DNA from: Lunularia cruciata
Lineage: Eukaryota > Streptophyta > Marchantiopsida > Lunulariales > Lunulariaceae
NCBI GenBank assembly: GCA_948567375.1
Contig: OX419758.1
Location: 60,455,001-60,519,000 of the forward strand
DNA length: 64,000 nucleotides
Direction of reading: 5' to 3'
Positions 61,241 through 64,000 of this stretch are shown piece by piece. Within the stretch, counting starts at the first letter, position 1, and the number at the start of each line of letters is the position of its first letter. The position numbers were made by a program, and so were the translations under genes. The notes beneath the pieces were generated by a model. It did no database searches. It had not been told where the DNA came from and saw only the letters and a list, made by a program, of their open reading frames with translations.

Positions 61241-62800
61241 TCATAGGGCAAGATGACCAAAGTTATTGATAAAAAATTTCCTTTGTGGTATTGCAAGAAT
61301 ATGACATATTGTAGGATCTTAACGTCCTACAAGATCTATGGGAAGATCTACTATAGGCTCACTTGTTTAAGTGTGGGACTAATCTTCTACGTGAATGTAG
61401 ATTAGAAGTGCAAGATTAATCCTTACGGGAATGTACAAAAGCAACAAGTAGTAATTAAAGCAAATTTGGCACTTTGACAATGTCAAGGAATGTATCTTTA
61501 GTAGGAAAATCTAAGTGTAGGATCCTTTAGACATTTATGGGAGTGGCGCTTAATGGTATGCAACAACAGTAGGTAGAATATTGTTAAGTGGATTGGAAAT
61601 TCTTTCAGTATTAAGTTACTTGTATACAAATTTATGCCCCTTAATGTGGGTTGTTCTTCACATTCTTTCTTTTCAAGTGTGCTTGAATTGAATGTTAGAC
61701 TAGTAACACTCATAGTTTTCTTGCTGGCTAACCCACACTTCATATCATTGGTGTTTTAGGAGATCCTAAATTAGAGTATTAATTATTATAAGTAGATTTA
61801 GTGGCTCAAACATAATCATTGGACTTAGAGACTAAGCTACTATTGGTCATGTTTTTGAGAGTTAGATTGTGTACTTGAGATTGATAGTTCTTGCTTGATC
61901 CATAAATTAGTCTCAATATAAAGAAAATGCATTCATCACTTACTTGTGATTGTCATGAGTCCAATTTCAAGTTATGAATGTTTAATTTGGGAATCAATGC
62001 TCCTCACCTTGCTTGTTGTACCATTGCTTAAATTGTAGAGGTGTATCATAGCCTTGCACATAGCCTTTCTCGTAGTTTTGTGTTATTGATTTGGGAGTGA
62101 ACATATTACTCAAGCCAAAGTTCACAAGGGAACAAACTTGCAAGCCATCACCTGGATTAAGTGTCCAAGGGTGAAGCTTGTTCCTTAATAGAGCTACAAT
62201 TGCTATGGGAATTTTGCAAGTAGTCTCACTCCAAGCCAAGTGAGAGATCAATCACACAAGGACTATCTTGTAATTTATCATTCATATAACACCTTGTAGT
62301 TCCACTATGGGTTAGGGCAAACTTGCCAAAAGATTTGGTGTTGCTATTGGCTGACATGTTTGTTCTCTCCACTACTCTTTACAAGATGTGTTTATTCTAC
62401 TCCATGCCGCAAGGACATTGTTGTTTTAAGTCCAAGGGAAGCATTACCTCCCCTTTCCTTAGGTACTATTGTTTTACATCTGGGATAAGCATTACCTCAC
62501 ATGTCTACAAGTACTCTTGCTAAATTGCAAGAAAGATATTTCATGGCAAGCACTTCTACACAAGGAAATCCATCTATGCTAGTACCTTGTGTAGTTGTAG
62601 GTTGCTACAACTACATAGGGTCTCCTTGTGAGAACAACACCTTTGTTAGCTCCTATGATTCTTGTAGCTACCACTACAATGGCATTGAGCTTAGGAGAAG
62701 GAAAAAAGTGTACACCCCCAAAATAGTAGTGTTCATTGGGTAGGAAGACTTTATATCATTCATACAAATTTTTGAGAATGTTTATATGGCATGAAATATC
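61241..62800. other. Non-coding, possible retrotransposon debris
   Basis: Base composition is like the Ty3-type debris to the right. A short direct repeat occurs (TTGTTTTAAGTCC-AAGGGAAGCATTACCTC near 62421 and TTGTTTTACATCTGGGATAAGCATTACCTC near 62470). An 85-codon minus frame at 61994-62251 is unrecognised. Confidence 0.4.
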
Positions 62801-63620
62801 TTGGATAATATTACCATGGCACAATAGATTGGTAAATGTTTTGGAATCTTTGAGTAAATGCTTGCATAGTTTCATTGTGTCCTTTGCAAAGGTTTTTTTA
62901 TCTTATCCCACTATTTCCTCTTTCAATTTCACATCAAAAGGACTTGAAGTGCCATTAGTGTAATGTTTTCCTAATGACATAGTTTCTCCTAAATATGGAA
63001 TCTCTTTCTAGTATATTGCCGCTAGTTTAGAGTTTTTATTGATTAAGTCTCAAAAGTGAAGGGTATGTTGATACCAATCCATACTGACTTGGTCACCATA
63101 CAACCATGGTCTTCCATTTAGTAGGAGATATCCTATCTTGTTCATAAGATGAAAGACAATATAATCTTAGAGGAATCACTCCACCTTAGTGGTCAAAATC
63201 TTCAACATCATACCTAAGGTTCTCCTTTGAGTTTGATCAACAAATTGGAAGATACAAGGAGTAGGTTCACAAGGTTGTGTATCCCAATTGGTGAGCAATT
63301 TCTTCTATCATCACATTGACTCTTAATCCTAAATTGATGAGAACCAACTAGATCATGTACCCATTGATCTCTACCTCCACTTTTGGCAATCCCAAATCTT
63401 CTAGTTCTATCTTGTAGATGGTTAGCACTTTGTAATTTTATTTTGGTACCTTTTGGAGTGCTATAGCTAGTTGACTCTTGTAGAGCTTGTTATATTCCCA
63501 CAATTGCTTGAAGGTGATGTCCGCTTTAGCCAAGACTAAATCTGCTATGATATCATACTGAGTGGCACCCATCAACATGGTTGCTTTCCTTCATTTCTTC
63601 CCTTGTATTTCCTTCTTTGC
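62800..63620 (-). mobile_element. Decayed Ty3-type retrotransposon pieces (protease-like and gag-like)
   Basis: On the minus strand, about 63620-63090 reads as a broken retropepsin region: the stretch LPKVEVEINGYMI, then a degenerate active-site segment around INLGLRVNVMIEE (complement of about 63325-63365) and, in another frame, GRPWLYGDQV (complement of about 63090-63125). At about 62815-62885 ETMQAFTQRFQNIYQSI resembles a gag capsid segment. In an intact element gag precedes protease, but here the gag-like piece lies after it in the minus direction, so the region is rearranged or two insertions. Stops and frameshifts are frequent. No restored protein is given. Confidence 0.5.
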
Positions 63621-64000
63621 ATTTACATCTTCCACCCTTGGATCAGATTTGTTAACGTCAATTGGGGTCTGAACACTTCCCTATTAAAGCATGGTTGTTA
63701 GTGACGGAAACTCTTCTTTACTTGGTCTTGTTTTAGCATCCTCTTGTAGGGCTTGGATGTCCATTTGCAAAACCTACTACACCTCCTTGCAAATAATGGC
63801 CAAAATTTGGAAGTGGAGCCATCATGTAAAGCACTCAGAGTGCTATCTTGGGGAGCAACTTAAAATGGAGTAACTCTCACTCTAAGCAAGAAGCAATCAC
63901 TTTATGTCCTTTCTTTTTCCTTCATTATCTTGAAGTTTGAGTTCATGGATAAGAACTCATGGTATTTACTCCTCCATATTCTATCCAGCCAAGGAGAATC
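63621..64000. other. Window end, nothing recognised
   Basis: A 60-codon plus-strand frame at 63691-63873 has no domain. It may be the continuation of the Ty3-type debris. Confidence 0.4.

Noticed and set aside
1-64000. CRISPR arrays, bacterial operons, rRNA genes
   Set aside because: The window is eukaryotic with split genes. No regularly spaced direct repeats with unique spacers and no rRNA core sequence were seen.

Overview
The window looks like nuclear DNA of a land plant outside the flowering plants, most likely a moss or other spore-bearing plant with swimming sperm. The evidence is: intron-split genes with GT-AG borders; a plastid starch-protein gene of the PTST family; a DAWDLE/SNIP1 FHA protein; a short TTTAGGG-type telomere motif; and a CCDC57-like coiled-coil gene, a centrosome/cilium-type family expected only where flagellated cells are made. 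No genus can be named from the sequence alone.

Layout. 1-9 kb is a repeat-rich stretch with decayed non-LTR retrotransposon tails (1-1.42 kb plus strand, 5.03-5.61 kb minus strand) and solo 3' tails near 7.1 kb. 9.1-18.5 kb holds one large multi-exon CCDC57-like gene on the plus strand, followed about 220 bases later by a U6 snRNA-like sequence. 21.4-23.2 kb is an intronless BUD13 gene on the minus strand. 23.2-28.1 kb is AT-rich and contains a decayed Mutator-like (MULE) transposase. 28.6-34.6 kb is a PTST2/3-like starch gene with a C-terminal CBM48 domain. 36.8-40.4 kb is a DAWDLE/SNIP1/Pml1 gene with an FHA domain. 40.4-53.5 kb is mostly non-coding, with a third retrotransposon tail (43.8 kb), a small unrecognised CDS (46.1 kb), a possible decayed ankyrin gene (49.4 kb) and tandem repeats. 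53.5-54.7 kb is an intronless F-box gene. 55-64 kb is repeat-rich, with solo retrotransposon tails (57 kb), a fourth retrotransposon fragment (60.4-61.2 kb, minus) and Ty3-type retrotransposon debris (62.8-63.6 kb).

How the genes relate. BUD13 and SNIP1/Pml1 are two of the three subunits of the RES (retention and splicing) complex, and here they lie about 14 kb apart with only the PTST gene and transposon debris between them. The most unusual structure is inside the CCDC57-like gene: ten consecutive exons, eight of them exactly 84 bases long and all phase 2 to phase 2, each encode one 28-residue (four-heptad) coiled-coil module. This looks like growth of a coiled coil by whole-exon duplication. 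The exon joins given for the three split genes were worked out by hand; the summed coding length of each complete model is a multiple of three.
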